Shown: one piece after another, positions 35,218 to 48,800 of the stretch | How the letters are laid out: the number at the start of each line of letters is the position of its first letter | Numbering within the stretch: position 1 is the first letter of the stretch | Source: Zobellia uliginosa | GTDB lineage: Bacteria; Bacteroidota; Bacteroidia; Flavobacteriales; Flavobacteriaceae | Assembly (NCBI RefSeq): GCF_900156625.1 | Contig: NZ_FTOB01000002.1 | Span: forward strand, 428,275 to 492,274 | Direction of reading: 5' to 3' | Length of the DNA: 64,000 nt | Notes under the pieces: model-generated | Told to the model about the DNA's origin: nothing | The model's input: the letters and a program-made list of their open reading frames with translations, nothing else | The model's database searches: none | Position numbers and translations under genes: made by a program

Positions 35218-35520
35218 TTATAGCAAATATTTTGCGAAATCGGTAATAACGGCCTCGTTTCTTTTGAAATATGACCACTTTCCATGTCGGGTCATAATCA
35301 ATAGACCACATTTTTCCATGTTTGATAAATAGGTGGATATAGTGGACTGTGATAGCTCTGCTTTCTCCTGTATATAGGTAGCACAAACGCCGTCGTTAAA
35401 ATGTTTTATGGTTTTATGAGGGGGGAAATTTTTTTCGGGCTCCCTCAGCCATTCCATAATTTGCATACGGGTTGGGTTTGATAGGCATTTGCTTATTTCT
35501 ACTGCTGTTTTGATATCCAT
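35218..35520 (-). CDS. ArsR-type winged-helix transcriptional regulator
   Basis: A 100-residue DNA-binding protein. The recognisable core is EISKCLSNPTRMQIMEWL (start of the winged helix), then IQEKAELSQSTISTYLSNME (helix-turn-helix), then GLLIMTRHGKWSYFKRN (wing). The classic metal motif ELCVC is absent; three scattered Cys are present at K-C-L, V-C-A and K-C-G, so redox or metal sensing is possible but unproven. It is the first gene of the operon with the membrane protein and SDR, which it presumably represses. Its start is 41 bases from the thiD stop, so read-through from thiD is possible. Confidence 0.88.
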   Translation of the reverse strand: MDIKTAVEISKCLSNPTRMQIMEWLREPEKNFPPHKTIKHFNDGVCATYIQEKAELSQSTISTYLSNMEKCGLLIMTRHGKWSYFKRNEAVITDFAKYLL

Positions 35521-35561
35521 ACATGCAAATATCTAAAATTATCGATATGAGTGTGTGGAAA

Positions 35562-36371
35562 TTAACTTTTTTTTAAAAAAAAATGTTGAACAGGGCCCTG
35601 GCCCTTGCCAAGTTTTCTGTCCTTACCATGGGCAATAGCTGTATTGAGGTAGGAGCATCCTTCTTTAACGGCGGGTTCCAATGCCAAACCGAGGCTCAGT
35701 TGTGCCGCAATGGCGGAGGATAGGGTACAGCCCGTTCCATGGGTGTTCTTGGTCGCGATGTAGTTGTTATGAATAAAAACCGTGTTCTTGGTTTCATAAA
35801 GAAATAAGGTGTCGGTCATTTGGTCTGAAACTTCCAAATGTCCCCCTTTCAATAGTACCGAGGTTTGAAATCGATTCCCGATTTCCTTGGCGGCTTCTCC
35901 AAGCTTTTCGGAATTTATCTTTTTGCCGATCAGGAGTTCGGCCTCGGGTAGGTTAGGGGTAATGAGGAGGGCATCGCCCAAAAATGATTTTAGACTGTTC
36001 AGGGCGGCCGAGTTCAACAGTCTATCACCTGAAGTAGCCACCATTACGGGGTCTATGACGATATTTCTTATGTGGTATGCCCTGAGGGTTTGCTGTACAG
36101 CTTCTATGACTTCGGAAGAATGGAGCATTCCTATTTTAACCGCACCGAAGGATATATCCTCAAGAACGGCATTCAACTGTTTTTTTATATGGGGTACGGG
36201 TATGGGGTGAATATCAAAAACACCCTGGGTGTTCTGGGCCGTAGTAGCAGTAATGACCGATGCCGCAAAAGCCCCATTGGCACTGATACTTTTTATGTCG
36301 GCCTGAATACCGGCGCAGCCTCCGGAATCGCTTCCGGCTATGGTTAATACACTGTTATAAGTTGAATTCAT
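35562..36371 (-). CDS. thiD: Hydroxymethylpyrimidine/phosphomethylpyrimidine kinase
   Basis: A 269-residue ribokinase-like enzyme that phosphorylates hydroxymethylpyrimidine and its phosphate to give HMP-pyrophosphate for thiamine assembly in the cytosol. Signature stretches are VLTIAGSDSGGCAGIQADIKS, FGAVKIGMLHSSEVIE, IDPVMVATSGDRLL, LITPNLPEAELL and NTHGTGCTLSSAIAA, where the GTGC loop and following residues bind phosphate. It stands alone, 17 kb from the thiS-thiH operon and on the other strand, and has no TPP riboswitch in its short leader. Its upstream -7 box is identical to the one in front of the riboswitch. Confidence 0.95.
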   Translation of the reverse strand: MNSTYNSVLTIAGSDSGGCAGIQADIKSISANGAFAASVITATTAQNTQGVFDIHPIPVPHIKKQLNAVLEDISFGAVKIGMLHSSEVIEAVQQTLRAYHIRNIVIDPVMVATSGDRLLNSAALNSLKSFLGDALLITPNLPEAELLIGKKINSEKLGEAAKEIGNRFQTSVLLKGGHLEVSDQMTDTLFLYETKNTVFIHNNYIATKNTHGTGCTLSSAIAAQLSLGLALEPAVKEGCSYLNTAIAHGKDRKLGKGQGPVQHFFLKKS

Positions 36372-36859
36372 ACATATTTGGCAAAACGATAGTGCTAAAA
36401 GCGACTCAAATGTATCAAATTAATTTTGAAGGAGGTGGATGTATATATTGGTGATTTGACTAAAATTTACTTACAAAATTTGAAAATAACGAATTGTTGC
36501 GAGCCCTGTGTTTTTCACTACCTAACGCGCGGAAATAATCATTTTTAATAGGGTATTTTCCTTCTTTGGGCCTTAATTTAAACATGATTTACTACAACGT
36601 TATAGTGCGTGAAAAGATTTTAAAATAAAACTTGACCTTTCGTAGGTATTGCTGTCAAAAGGATAATCGATGAAATGCATTTTCTTAAAATCCCTTCATA
36701 TACAAAATATCGGTTTTCTCATACACTTCGCCCTTAACAGACAACAATAAATGTAGAATAGTTCATTTGTAGCATACATTTGTCATAATTAACTATTATT
36801 TTGTAATCCATTACTTACTATTTTAGTAATCTTGGAATTTTAACACTAACCGCCTTATC
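36372..36859. promoter_or_regulatory. Divergent thiD / giant adhesin control region
   Basis: A 488-base AT-rich gap. It contains TACATTTG on the minus strand (36414-36407) as a likely -7 box for thiD, about 36 bases before its ATG. On the plus strand TACATTTG (36775-36782) is a likely -7 box for the adhesin gene, about 78 bases before its ATG. Convincing -33 elements were not found. No gene is seen in the middle part. Confidence 0.55.
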
Positions 36860-39800
36860 ATGAATTTCTCACTAAAAACCAGCGTTCTCGCGTTGATAGC
36901 TATTCTATTGTATGCTATTAACTCTAGTGCCCAGATTGACAGCAATCGGTTCACCGTACTTCTCTCTCCCCAGAGTTTAGCCACTTGTGGAGCGGGTAAC
37001 AACTCTTTAGAAGAGGTGTTCATTAGGGGCAAGAATGCATCTTGTCACGATTTCAGTATTACTTTCGACTTGCCACCAGGGGTAGAGTATGTGGCCAATT
37101 CGGTCAATGTTACGGCCCAATCAGGTTCTGGCGATTTTGTAGTCACGTACGGAGGCACCCCTTCTAAGCCCATATTTACGGTTCAGCGCCCCGGCGATGC
37201 CAATTGGCAGGTAGGCGATGAAGTAACCTTTACTTTTTTGCGTAGTGCAAATTGTGAGGCCGTTAAATTTTTAAATTCAGGTGGTTTGTTTAAAGATGCC
37301 CATACCATCAACTTTCAAGATGTAAATGGCGCCAACTCAGATTCTGATACGGAACCAACAATATCATCATATTCCTTAATGGCTGCTTCACTTAATATTT
37401 CTGCTATACCCACTATAAATGCAAATGTAGGAGAGACATATACTAGAAATATTACATTGGCACAAGGGGGTAACGGTTGCACAGAAACCTTCACCTATTA
37501 TGTAGATCTAGGCGTAGATGTTGATGATGCTTACACCTTGTCTTATGCCGGCGAAGTATTAAATCCTGTTTCAAAAGTAGGCCAAGTCTTAACCTATGAA
37601 ATCGATTTAAACCAATCAGCGTTTGACAAGAAGGTAGGGGATGGCTTGAACAATTGCTTTGATAATGGTGAAGTAATCGTATTTGAGGAAGAGTTCAGGG
37701 TAGATGATTGCCTCGATACGGCCATAGTCCATAATACCTATTGGGGGTGTAGTGCAGGGGAAGTATGCCAAGCTGCCGCACCACAGACAGGGTCTCTTAA
37801 TTTTGGGGCCAATGTGCCAGATATTTCTTTAACGAAGGTTGGGTCTACAAATCCTGACTTATGCAAAGCTGTAACATATACCGTAAAAATTGAGAATACA
37901 AACGCTACAGCCGGCTCAATGGCTTTAGATGTTGGTATTATTTTAGGTAGGGGAGGAAATACAACTCCGGTATCAACAGCGGATTCTAATCCTTTGTGGG
38001 GCTATGAACGCCATAAAACTCGAAAGTTTTCAAATTTTCGATTTGGGACGAACCCTTCTTTTTTACCTAACAATGTCACGAGTGATATTTATGCCACAAC
38101 GACAACGAACGTAATACCACCCAATTTTTTTACATCGGATCCTGATGGAGCGGGTGGTTTTGATGATTTGGATAATGATGGGTTTTATGATGATTTACCT
38201 CCTGGAGAATCAACAGAACTATCTTTTGATTTTGAACTATCACCTAAGAATAACTGTGGCACAGGCAGATTTGATTATTTGGAATGGGAACACACTTATT
38301 TTGATGTCTATTTTAAAGATCAATGTAAAAGTGATCGAATTCCAGAAAGAATAGATTTAAATTATTTTAACATAATTAGAGATTACAGAAGCGTAACAGA
38401 AATTGATGCGCCAACGGATATTGTTAACAATGAAGATTTTACTATTAAAATCGCTCCTTCAATGCAAGCAAATGGTGTAGGAACACCAACAATTGATGGA
38501 GAGGCTTTGTTTGCTGATAATGGTAATACGGAATGGAGTATTACTATAGAAGTCCCAGCGGGTATGTCATTACAAGCTTCTGCTTCTTCTGAATTTACAC
38601 AAATAGGCAATTTTATTACCTATTCAACTACTAATATTAATAATATTAGTGTTGAATTTAAGGATTGGGTAGAATTTCCATTAACCTTTTCTTGTGGTCC
38701 TAACGGATTACAAGCAATACCGTATACAACCAATTTTAAAGCAACGGGATCTAATGGAACATGTTGGGACCAAAACATTCATTGTGGTACAATTAATATT
38801 TACACCCATTGTCCAGGTCCATGTGTTGGTCCGGCAATTGAAGGTTTTGATGCTAAGAGAATTACTGCTGGTTGGACAGATGCTTCAATGGCTACAAAAG
38901 TAGTTTTAGATGACAATACAGGTGGTCTTAACAAGTACATGGCGGGTGATCAAATGGAGATTACCACTATAGCGTCTATTAATAATATTTCATTAGATAA
39001 CTTATATTTTGATCTAACGTACAATACCCAAAGTTTGGCAGCTGGCGGTTCTGACATTATTACCCTTGTAGATGCTCAGATAACCATAAATGATACGCCA
39101 ACCACATCACAATCTGGTGCTATTACTAATTCCCCCGTATTAACGACCAACGGTACTACGGAACATAGGTTGAGTTTTGATCTTTCAGACTATAGAAGTT
39201 TAATTGGAGGTACATATAATTATGAAGGAGATGCAAGCGAACAAGATATAGTTGAATTAGTTCTGACCTTTGAATTTAGCAAAGATTTTGATGACATTGA
39301 TTATTATGAATTAACTAAGTTAAGGGGAGAGTTCTTTGGATTTACAGATTACCCTGCAAATACTGCTGCAAACAGGGTGGGTTGTGATACGTGGGGAGAC
39401 AGGGCATTTTACTCAAGACCTCGTATAAACCATAGTAACCAGTCGAGAGCAACCAATGGTTGTGCCCCATCGAATGGTGTGCTATATTGGACCCATAACA
39501 TGGGACCGGATGATATGCACCCAGATGAATATAGACCAACAACTATCTGGAAAAATACCGTAGTCGATATTCCAGAGGGAGCAAGATTTACAGGGAATAT
39601 TACTTCTGTACAGTTTGAAAGTAATTCCTATTCAACTACAACAGGTGAATTTGTTGCTACCGAAAGTAATGGTCAAATCATTATTACCCCAGGACCAGGC
39701 TTTGTAAATATGGATCAAAATTCCTTGATTCAACCTAGGTTTTATGTGGAGTTTATGGGTACTTGTGAATCTCCTCCTTCAGCTAAATATCAATACACGA

Positions 39801-42800
39801 TAAATTTTGAAAATTTCGCGTATACGGATACACCGGAAGCGGCAAGCATTACGGGCACCAATACTTTTACGTATACGCAGCCAACTTTTATCGTACAATC
39901 ACCGGCACCAACGGTCAATGGAGATGCATATACAGTAGATTTTGATACTAATATCTCAAATACCAGTCCGGAGGATGTTGATTATAATTGGTTACAGATT
40001 ACTACCCCAGCGGGCATAAACTTAAATAGTGCATTTACGGTTTCCGGTGGCGTTGAAACCCCGGCAAATTTTTACCAATCCGGAGATAAAATGTGGATTG
40101 AAGCTGGCTCTATAGCTACTGGCGACACAAAGACCGTAAGATTTAAAGGAGATTTTGATGATTGTCAAGACCTAACGGTTTTAGTGGAACACGGTTGGGA
40201 TTGCTCTGGATATCCAGGTTATCCTAATACTTCTACGAGTATAGCCGATTATAGTGCCGTCGGTACCACATGTTATCAGAATTCTACTTCAATTACCTTA
40301 GAACCTAAAGGAGCACAAGTACAAGTAGCTATTACCGATGAACCGGCTGGAGCGCAAGATTTGTGTACACCTTTTAATATAGGGGTAGATATGATCAGCG
40401 CGCAATTGGCAGATTTAACTTTCCCATATTTAGAATTCGCCATTCCGGGCGGAGATGGTGGTATTACCATAGTAAATACGAATGTGGAATATCCAAAAAA
40501 TTCGGGAAATATAGAATCGGTTACCGTAACGGTTACGAACGGAACGGCAAGGGTTAATATTATGGAACATTCCGGAATAGCTGCAATTAACGGAATAGCT
40601 GGTGACCCTGCCGTGAATACTATAGATGAAAGAACGGCACATATTGATCTTGAGATTCAATTGGAGTGTGATTTTATATCCAATTCAGAATTTACGTTTA
40701 AAGCATATGGAGAAAGTCCATGTGGAGATATAGCGGCAGGCAATGGCTCAAGGGTGGTTTCGAGCCCAGTAGAGGCAAACGGTGCAGTAGCTCCTTATAA
40801 TGCGTTAAGCACTATATACGCATCTCCTGTGCAAGGTTGTGGTATTACAGATAAAATTAGCGTGGAAACCACGATTACTGGTGGTACTACCGGAGGCTCC
40901 GACTTTGCAAAAATTAGCCTAAGAACGGGAATTGAATATGTGGCTTCATCATTTTCAAGTGCAGATGGGGCGTCATTTGTTAGTATCAATACGGTAGGTA
41001 ACCATCAAGAACTTATACTACAATATCCAGCAGGTGTTACAGCGGGCTCTAGAATAGATTTCGACTTTGATTTTATATCAACCAATGAAGGTATTTGTGA
41101 TGATTTAGAAGAAGTTCGTATCGTAAATTATGTAACAGTGGGCGGTATAACCTGTTCAGCTACTAATTGTGCGGATTTTCAAGTGGCTACAGGTTCTTCC
41201 TATGAAATTATGCCTTTGGAAAAACCTATCTTAATAGGCACACCAAACGATAGTTTCTTTACAATAGATACCAGTAATAATTACGAGTATAATTTATCCT
41301 TGGAAATCGAAAACGGTAGTAGTGTAGATGCGAATGCCGATTATGCTTACAGTGTCTACTGCGCAGATGTAAACGGTGATATCGACGGAGCTGCCATCGC
41401 AACCGGTACCGTTGCATCAGCAATTGCTAGCGGTGCTAGTGTTACAGAAGAAATTATGTTTACCACGGCAGGTGCCGCTTGTTCAGGTACAAATTTTATA
41501 GTAGAGTTTTTGCCATCGAGTACTAACTGTCAATGTGAGGCTATTTTAATAGAAGTGCCGGTTGTTTCCGGTGCTCCATTAGATCTAGATAATGATAATG
41601 ACGGTATTCCTGATGCGGTTGAAGTATATAATGGCGATGCCGATGGAGATGGTACTTTGGATTACGAAGATCCTGATTTCTGTGCTGCCAATTTTGATGG
41701 TGTAGACGGATGGGCTTGTACAACAATGGGTTTACCTGATCCTGATGGTGATTTAGATGGTGATGGGACTCCAAATTATTATGATGCCGATTTCCCAACT
41801 TGTGGCGGGCTGAATGCTAACGGGGTGTGTATCAATTTTGATACGGATGGCGATGGTATCCCCAACCACTTAGATTTAGATTCTGATAATGATGGTATAA
41901 CGGATATCGTAGAGGTTGGCGAAGGTAATAGAGATTCCAACGGAGATGGTGTTTTAGATAATATTACCGATGTTGATAATGACGGACTTGCAGATGTAGT
42001 CGATAACGACACGACCGACGGTCCCGAAGGTAGTGCGCCTTGTACACCGCAAACTGCTTGTGTACAAACAAACTCTACATCCAATATTTTTGATACGGAT
42101 GGAGATGGTACTACGGATAATAGTGGCGATTTTGATGGAGACGGACTAATTAATGCTTACGATTTAGATAGTGATAATGACGGTATTTTAGATACGGTCG
42201 AAGCACAAACTACAACTGGCTTTAGTGCTCCGGGAGCTATAGATCCATTGACAGGTATACCCGCAGTTGGCACAGATACCGATGGTATTGACCCCATCGA
42301 TACCGACGGTGATGGTAATCCTGATTACTTAGATCTAGATGCGGATAACGATGGTATTACAGATACTTTAGAAGCCGGTGGCATAGATGCCGATGGCGAT
42401 GGTGCGGTAGATGGTTTTGTTGATGCCGATAGTAACGGTGTTGCCGATAGCGTAGATTCTACTCCTTTACCAGATGAAGATTCTGATAACGATGGAATTT
42501 TAGATCGTCTAGATTTAGATAGTGATAATGATGGAATTACAGATACTACTGAAGCTGGTGGTATGGATGGTGACGGTGATGGCATCATTGATACCTTCAT
42601 GACCGATACAGATAATGACGGACTTGCGGATAGTGTTGACCCAGTTGGTCCTGCTACTCCGGGTACACCAATTCCGAATCCGGATACGGATAATGACGGT
42701 TTAGATGATAGAATAGATCTGGATTCTGAAAATGATGGTATTCCAGATGTAATTGAAGCTGGCGGTCCTGACCCCGATAACGATGGTAGAATCGGTACAG

Positions 42801-45800
42801 GTCCAATTGCAGATACAGATGGAGATGGACTTTCAGATTTAGTTGATCCAAATGATAATACAACAGGTACACTAGACGATGGCCCAGGTACACCTTTACC
42901 AATTGACAATTTTGATGGTGACAGTGTTCCAAATCACTTAGACATAGATTCAGATAATGATGGTATTACAGATACTACAGAAGCTGGTGGACTAGATGTT
43001 AATGGTGATGGTGTTGTAGATGGTTTTGATGATACCACTACAACAGATGGTTGGGATGACGCTACAGCAGCATCTCCACTTCCAATTCCTAATTCAGATA
43101 CTGCAGGCGGTCCAGATTACTTGGATATTGATGCGGATGACGATGGTATTCCAGATAACGTAGAAGCACAGGCTACAGCGGGCTATATTGCTCCTGCAGA
43201 TGCTGAAGCAGCTAACGGATTAGATACCAATTATCCTGTAGGTTTAACCCCTGTGGATACGGACAATGATTTAATTCCTGATTATTTAGATGCGGATTCT
43301 GATGCCGATGATGTCAGTGATGTTGAAGAAGCTGGTCAAGGTACAATGGTAGATCCTTTAGCTGATGCTGATGGAGATGGCTTAAACGATGCCTTTGATG
43401 ATACTACTCCTGCATATGATGTAAATAATGATTTGGATACAGGTGCAATCGCTACGGATAACGTAGATGATTTAGACACAGCAGAGGTTGATTTTAGATC
43501 GATATTAGATTCAGATAATGATGGTATTATGGATACGGTTGATATTGATGATGATAATGATGGAATCTTAGATGTTGATGAAACAGGAGATACGGATGGT
43601 GACGGTATTCCAGATAGTATTGATTTAGATTCTGATAATGACGGTATTCCAGATACGATAGAAGCTGGTGGTACGGATACAGATGGGGATGGTCATATAG
43701 ATTACCCAACTCCTGGTGACCCATCTTCAATGACGGATACGAATAATGATGGTCTTGCAGATGAAATTGCAACGACTCCTTTACCAGATGAAGATTCAGA
43801 TGGTGATGGTATAGAAGATAGAATAGATTTGGATTCTGATAACGATGGTATTCCAGATGTAACAGAAGCTGGTGGTCCAGATGCAGATAACGATGGTGTT
43901 ATAGATACTTTTGCTACAGATACAGACCGCGATGGTTTGGCAGATAGTGTAGACCCTGCAGATGCAACTACTCCTGGTACGCCCTTAGAAAATCCAGATA
44001 CCGATGGTGACGGATTTGATGATAGAATAGATACTGATTCTGATAACGATGGTATTCCAGATGTAACGGAAGCTGGTGGTTCTGACCCGGATAACGATGG
44101 TGTTATCGGTACAGGTCCAATCGCCGATGCAGATGGTGACGGACTTTCAGATATCGCGGATACAGATGATAGTACCACTCCAACGGCTACAGATGGTCCG
44201 GGTACAGCTTTACCTATAGATAATTTTGATGGTGATGCAAATCCTAACCATTTAGATATAGATGCAGATAATGATGGTATTCTAGATGTAATTGAAAATG
44301 GAACAGGTGCTTTAGATACCAATAATGATGGTGCTATTGATAAAGCTGATGATGTTTATGCAGATGCAAATGACAATGGTCAAGCCGATGCTACAGAAGG
44401 TACTGCGCCATTAAATACGGATACTACTGGCGGTGCAAACTATATAGATATAGATGCAGATGATGATGGTATTCCTGATAATGTTGAAGCACAACCAACT
44501 GCGGCTTATAATGCTCCAGATGATGCTTTTGATGCTGAAGGTTTAGATACCCAATATGCCGGTGGAATTACACCAGAAGATACAGATAATGATTTAATTC
44601 CTGATTACTTGGATCCAGATTCTGACGATGATGGTACGCCAGATAGTATTGAAGCGGGGCAAGGCACTATGACTGATCCTTTAGCTGATGCTGATAATGA
44701 TGGATTGAACGATGCGTTTGATGATACACTTGGTACAGATGTAAATAATGACTTGGATACAGGTGCTGACGGTACGGACAACGTAGATGACGTAGATACG
44801 GCTGAAGTTGATTTCAGATCTATACTAGATCGCGACCAAGATGGTATTATGGATATCGTGGATTTGGATGATGACAACGATGGTATTTCAGATTTAGATG
44901 AAGCCAACGGAGTTGACCCGAGTGCCGATGATGATAATGATGGTATTGTAAACTATTTAGATGATGCTCCTGCCGACCCATTAGTGGGTGATGTAAACGG
45001 AATTGTTGAGCCAGCATTCGATTTTGATGGTGATGGTATTCCTAACCACTTTGATATCGATGCGGATAACGACGGAATATTTGATGTATATGAAGCGGGT
45101 AATGATGCTTTAGATACTAACAATGATGGTGTTATCGATAGTGTTGATACTGGTTTTCTAGATGCCAATAACGATGGACAAGCAGATAGTTCTGAAGGTA
45201 CAATACCTTTAACTACGGATACCACGGGAGGTCCTGACTTCTTAGACATAGATGCGGATGATGATGGTATTCCAGATAATGTAGAAGCACAACCAACGGA
45301 CGCGTATGTCGTTCCTGCAGACGCTTTCAACAGAGATGGTGTAGATACCAATTATCCTAATGGTCTAAGACCGGAAGATACAGATAGCGACTTAACCCCG
45401 GATTATATAGATTTTGATTCGGATGATGATGGAACTTCGGATGTAGTTGAAGCAGGTCAAGGTGCAATTACAGACCCATTGGCCGATGCTGATGGAGACG
45501 GGTTGAATGATGCTTTCGATGATACGTCGGGTAACGATGTAAACAATGATTTGGACACAGGTGCTATTTTGACGGACAATGAAGATGATGTTGATACTGC
45601 CGAGGTTGATTTTAGATCTATACTAGATCGTGACCAAGATGGTATTATGGATATTGTTGATTTGGATGATGATAATGACGGTATTCCGGACTTAGAAGAA
45701 TGTAGCGGTATGGGTAGCGTATCATTAATTCCTGATGGAGATTTTGGTGTTGCAGATGTTGCTAACGATACCTATTACAACGGTGCAGGTAATGGTTCGG

Positions 45801-48800
45801 GTAACCCGGATAATTATAATACATATACCAAACCAATGCCAGCCAGTATTACCACAACTTACGGTAATGGTGAACCTAGACCTTCCGATGGAAACTATGC
45901 ATTGGTAACAAACTCAGTAGGGTTGTCATATGTGGCAGGTGAGCCTATTCCTAACTTCTGGTTAGATATAGAAGACTATACCACAGATGCTCCTGGAGAG
46001 ATAGGATACTTTGCTCTTTTCAACGCAGATGGTACGGCAGGTCGTTTCTACGAACAAACGATTACTGGTTTAAAGGTAGGGGAAACCTATGAGTTTAAAA
46101 CTGCCATTATCAACCTGTTCAATCCTGGATATGCAGATAACGGTACGGAACAGTTCTTAGGTACCACACCTATTGCACCAAATGTTTCAATGTTAGTACT
46201 TGATAGTGGAGGTACTATTGTAGACCAATATAATTCGGGAGATATTCCTAACGATGGGGAGTGGAAAGAAGTTTCTTTGATTTTCACGGCAACGGATACA
46301 AGTATGACTTTCGCTATTGACAATAATACAGGCGGAGGAGTTGGAAATGATTTTGGTATCGATGGTATTTCTTTGACGCAATCCTGTGATTTTGATGGTG
46401 ACGGTATACCAAACCCATTCGATCTAGATTCTGATAACGATGGTATTCTAGACATTGTAGAAGCTGGAGGAACCGATACGGATAATGATGGTCGTGTTGA
46501 TGGCTTCACGGATGCAAATGATGATGGTCTGGATGACGATACGGCAGCAAATCCGTTACCATTACCAAATACAGATACTGCAGGAAATCCTAACTTCTTG
46601 GATATAGATGCAGATGACGATGGTATTCCGGATAATGTTGAAGCACAACCTACAACAAGTTATATAGTTCCTGCGGACGCTTTTAACAGAGACGGTGTAG
46701 ACACCAATTACCCAACGGGCTTGATTCCTGAAGATACAGATGGTGATTTAACGCCAGATTATTTAGACTTGGATTCTGAGGATGATGGTATATCTGATAT
46801 GTTAGAAGCGGGTCAAGGTACATTAACAGATGCTTTAGCGGATACTGATGGGGATGGTCTTAACGATGCTTTTGATGATACGCCAGGTAATGATGTAAAC
46901 AATGATTTAAATACTGGAGCTATTGCTACCGATAACGAGGATGATTCGGATGTCGCTGAGGTAGATTTTAGGTCGGTATTGGATTTTGATGGTGATGGTA
47001 TTCCAGATACGGTAGATCTTGATGATGATAACGATGGGATCTCAGATTTAGATGAGGCTAACGGAATCGATCCAAGTGCCGATGATGATAACGATGGTGT
47101 TCCTAACCATTCCGATGATAATCCAAGCGATCCTGCAATCGGAGATGTAAACGGAACAACGGAACCAGCCTTCGATTTTGACGGTGATGGTATTCCTAAC
47201 CACTTTGATATTGATGCCGATAACGATGGTATTGTAGATGTTGTGGAAGCTGGCAATGGTGACCTTGACACGAACAATGACGGTGTTATTGATAGTAATG
47301 ATGCCGGATTTGCCGATGCAACCGGAAACGGTCAAGCAGATAGTTCAGAAGGAACAACGCCACCAAACACAGATGGTTCAGGTGAAGCTAATTTCTTGGA
47401 TATAGATGCAGATGATGACGGTATTCCAGATAATGTGGAAGCACAGCCTACGGATGCTTACATAGTTCCAGCGGATGCTTTTGACACAGTGGGATTAGAT
47501 ACGAACTATCCAGGTGGCATTGAGCCAGAAGATACAGATAACGATGGTACTCCTGATTATATAGATGATGATTCAGATGCAGATGGTATATCTGATATGT
47601 TAGAAGCGGGTCAAGGTACTTTAACAGATGCTTTAGCGGATACTGATGGGGATGGTCTTAACGATGCTTTTGATGATACGCCAGGTATAGATGTAAACAA
47701 TGATTTGGATACAGGAGCAATTGCTACTGACAATGAAGATGATGCAGATGTGGCTGAGGTAGATTTCAGGTCAATGTTAGATTTTGATCAAGATGGTATT
47801 CCAGATACGGTAGATCTTGATGATGATAACGATGGTATCTCAGATTTAGATGAGGCTAACGGAATCGACCCAAGTGCCGATGATGATAATGATGGTGTTC
47901 CTAACCATTCCGATGATAATCCAAGCGATCCTGCGATCGGAGATGTAAACGGAATAACAGAGCCAGCCTTCGATTTTGACGGTGACGGAATTCCTAACCA
48001 CTTTGACATCGATGCCGATAACGATGGTATCGTAGATGTTGTGGAAGCTGGCAACGGTGACCTTGACACGAACAATGATGGTGTTATTGATAGTAATGAT
48101 GCCGGATTTGCCGATGCAACCGGAAACGGTCAAGCTGATAGTTCAGAAGGAACAACGCCACCAAACACAGATGGTTCAGGTGAAGCTAACTTCTTGGATA
48201 TTGATGCAGATGATGATGGTATTCCAGATAATGTGGAAGCACAGCCTACGGATGCTTACATAGTTCCAGCGGATGCTTTTGACACTGTGGGATTAGATAC
48301 GAACTACCCAGGTGGCATTGAGCCAGAAGATACAGATAATGATGGTACTCCTGATTATATAGATGATGATTCAGATGCAGATGGTATATCTGATATGTTA
48401 GAAGCTGGTCAAGGTACATTAACAGATCCATTGGCAGATGCTGACGGAGATGGTCTTAACGATGCCTATGACGATACACCGGGTAATGATGTTAACAATG
48501 ATTTGGATACAGGAGCTATTGCTACGGATAACGAAGATGATGCTGATTTAACTCAGGTAGACTTTAGAGATGTTCTTGACTTTGACGGGGATGGTATTCC
48601 AGATACAGCAGATCTTGATGATGACAACGATGGGATCTCAGATTTAGATGAGGCTAACGGAATCGATCCAAGTGCCGATGATGATAACGATGGTGTTCCT
48701 AACCATTCCGATGATAATCCAAGCGATCCTGCAATCGGAGATGTAAACGGAACAACGGAACCAGCCTTCGATTTTGACGGTGATGGTATTCCTAACCACT

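Noticed and set aside
36766-36782. TTTG followed by TACATTTG before the adhesin gene as a complete -33/-7 pair
   Set aside because: Only 5 bases separate them, far less than the usual 17-23; only the -7 box is kept as a candidate.
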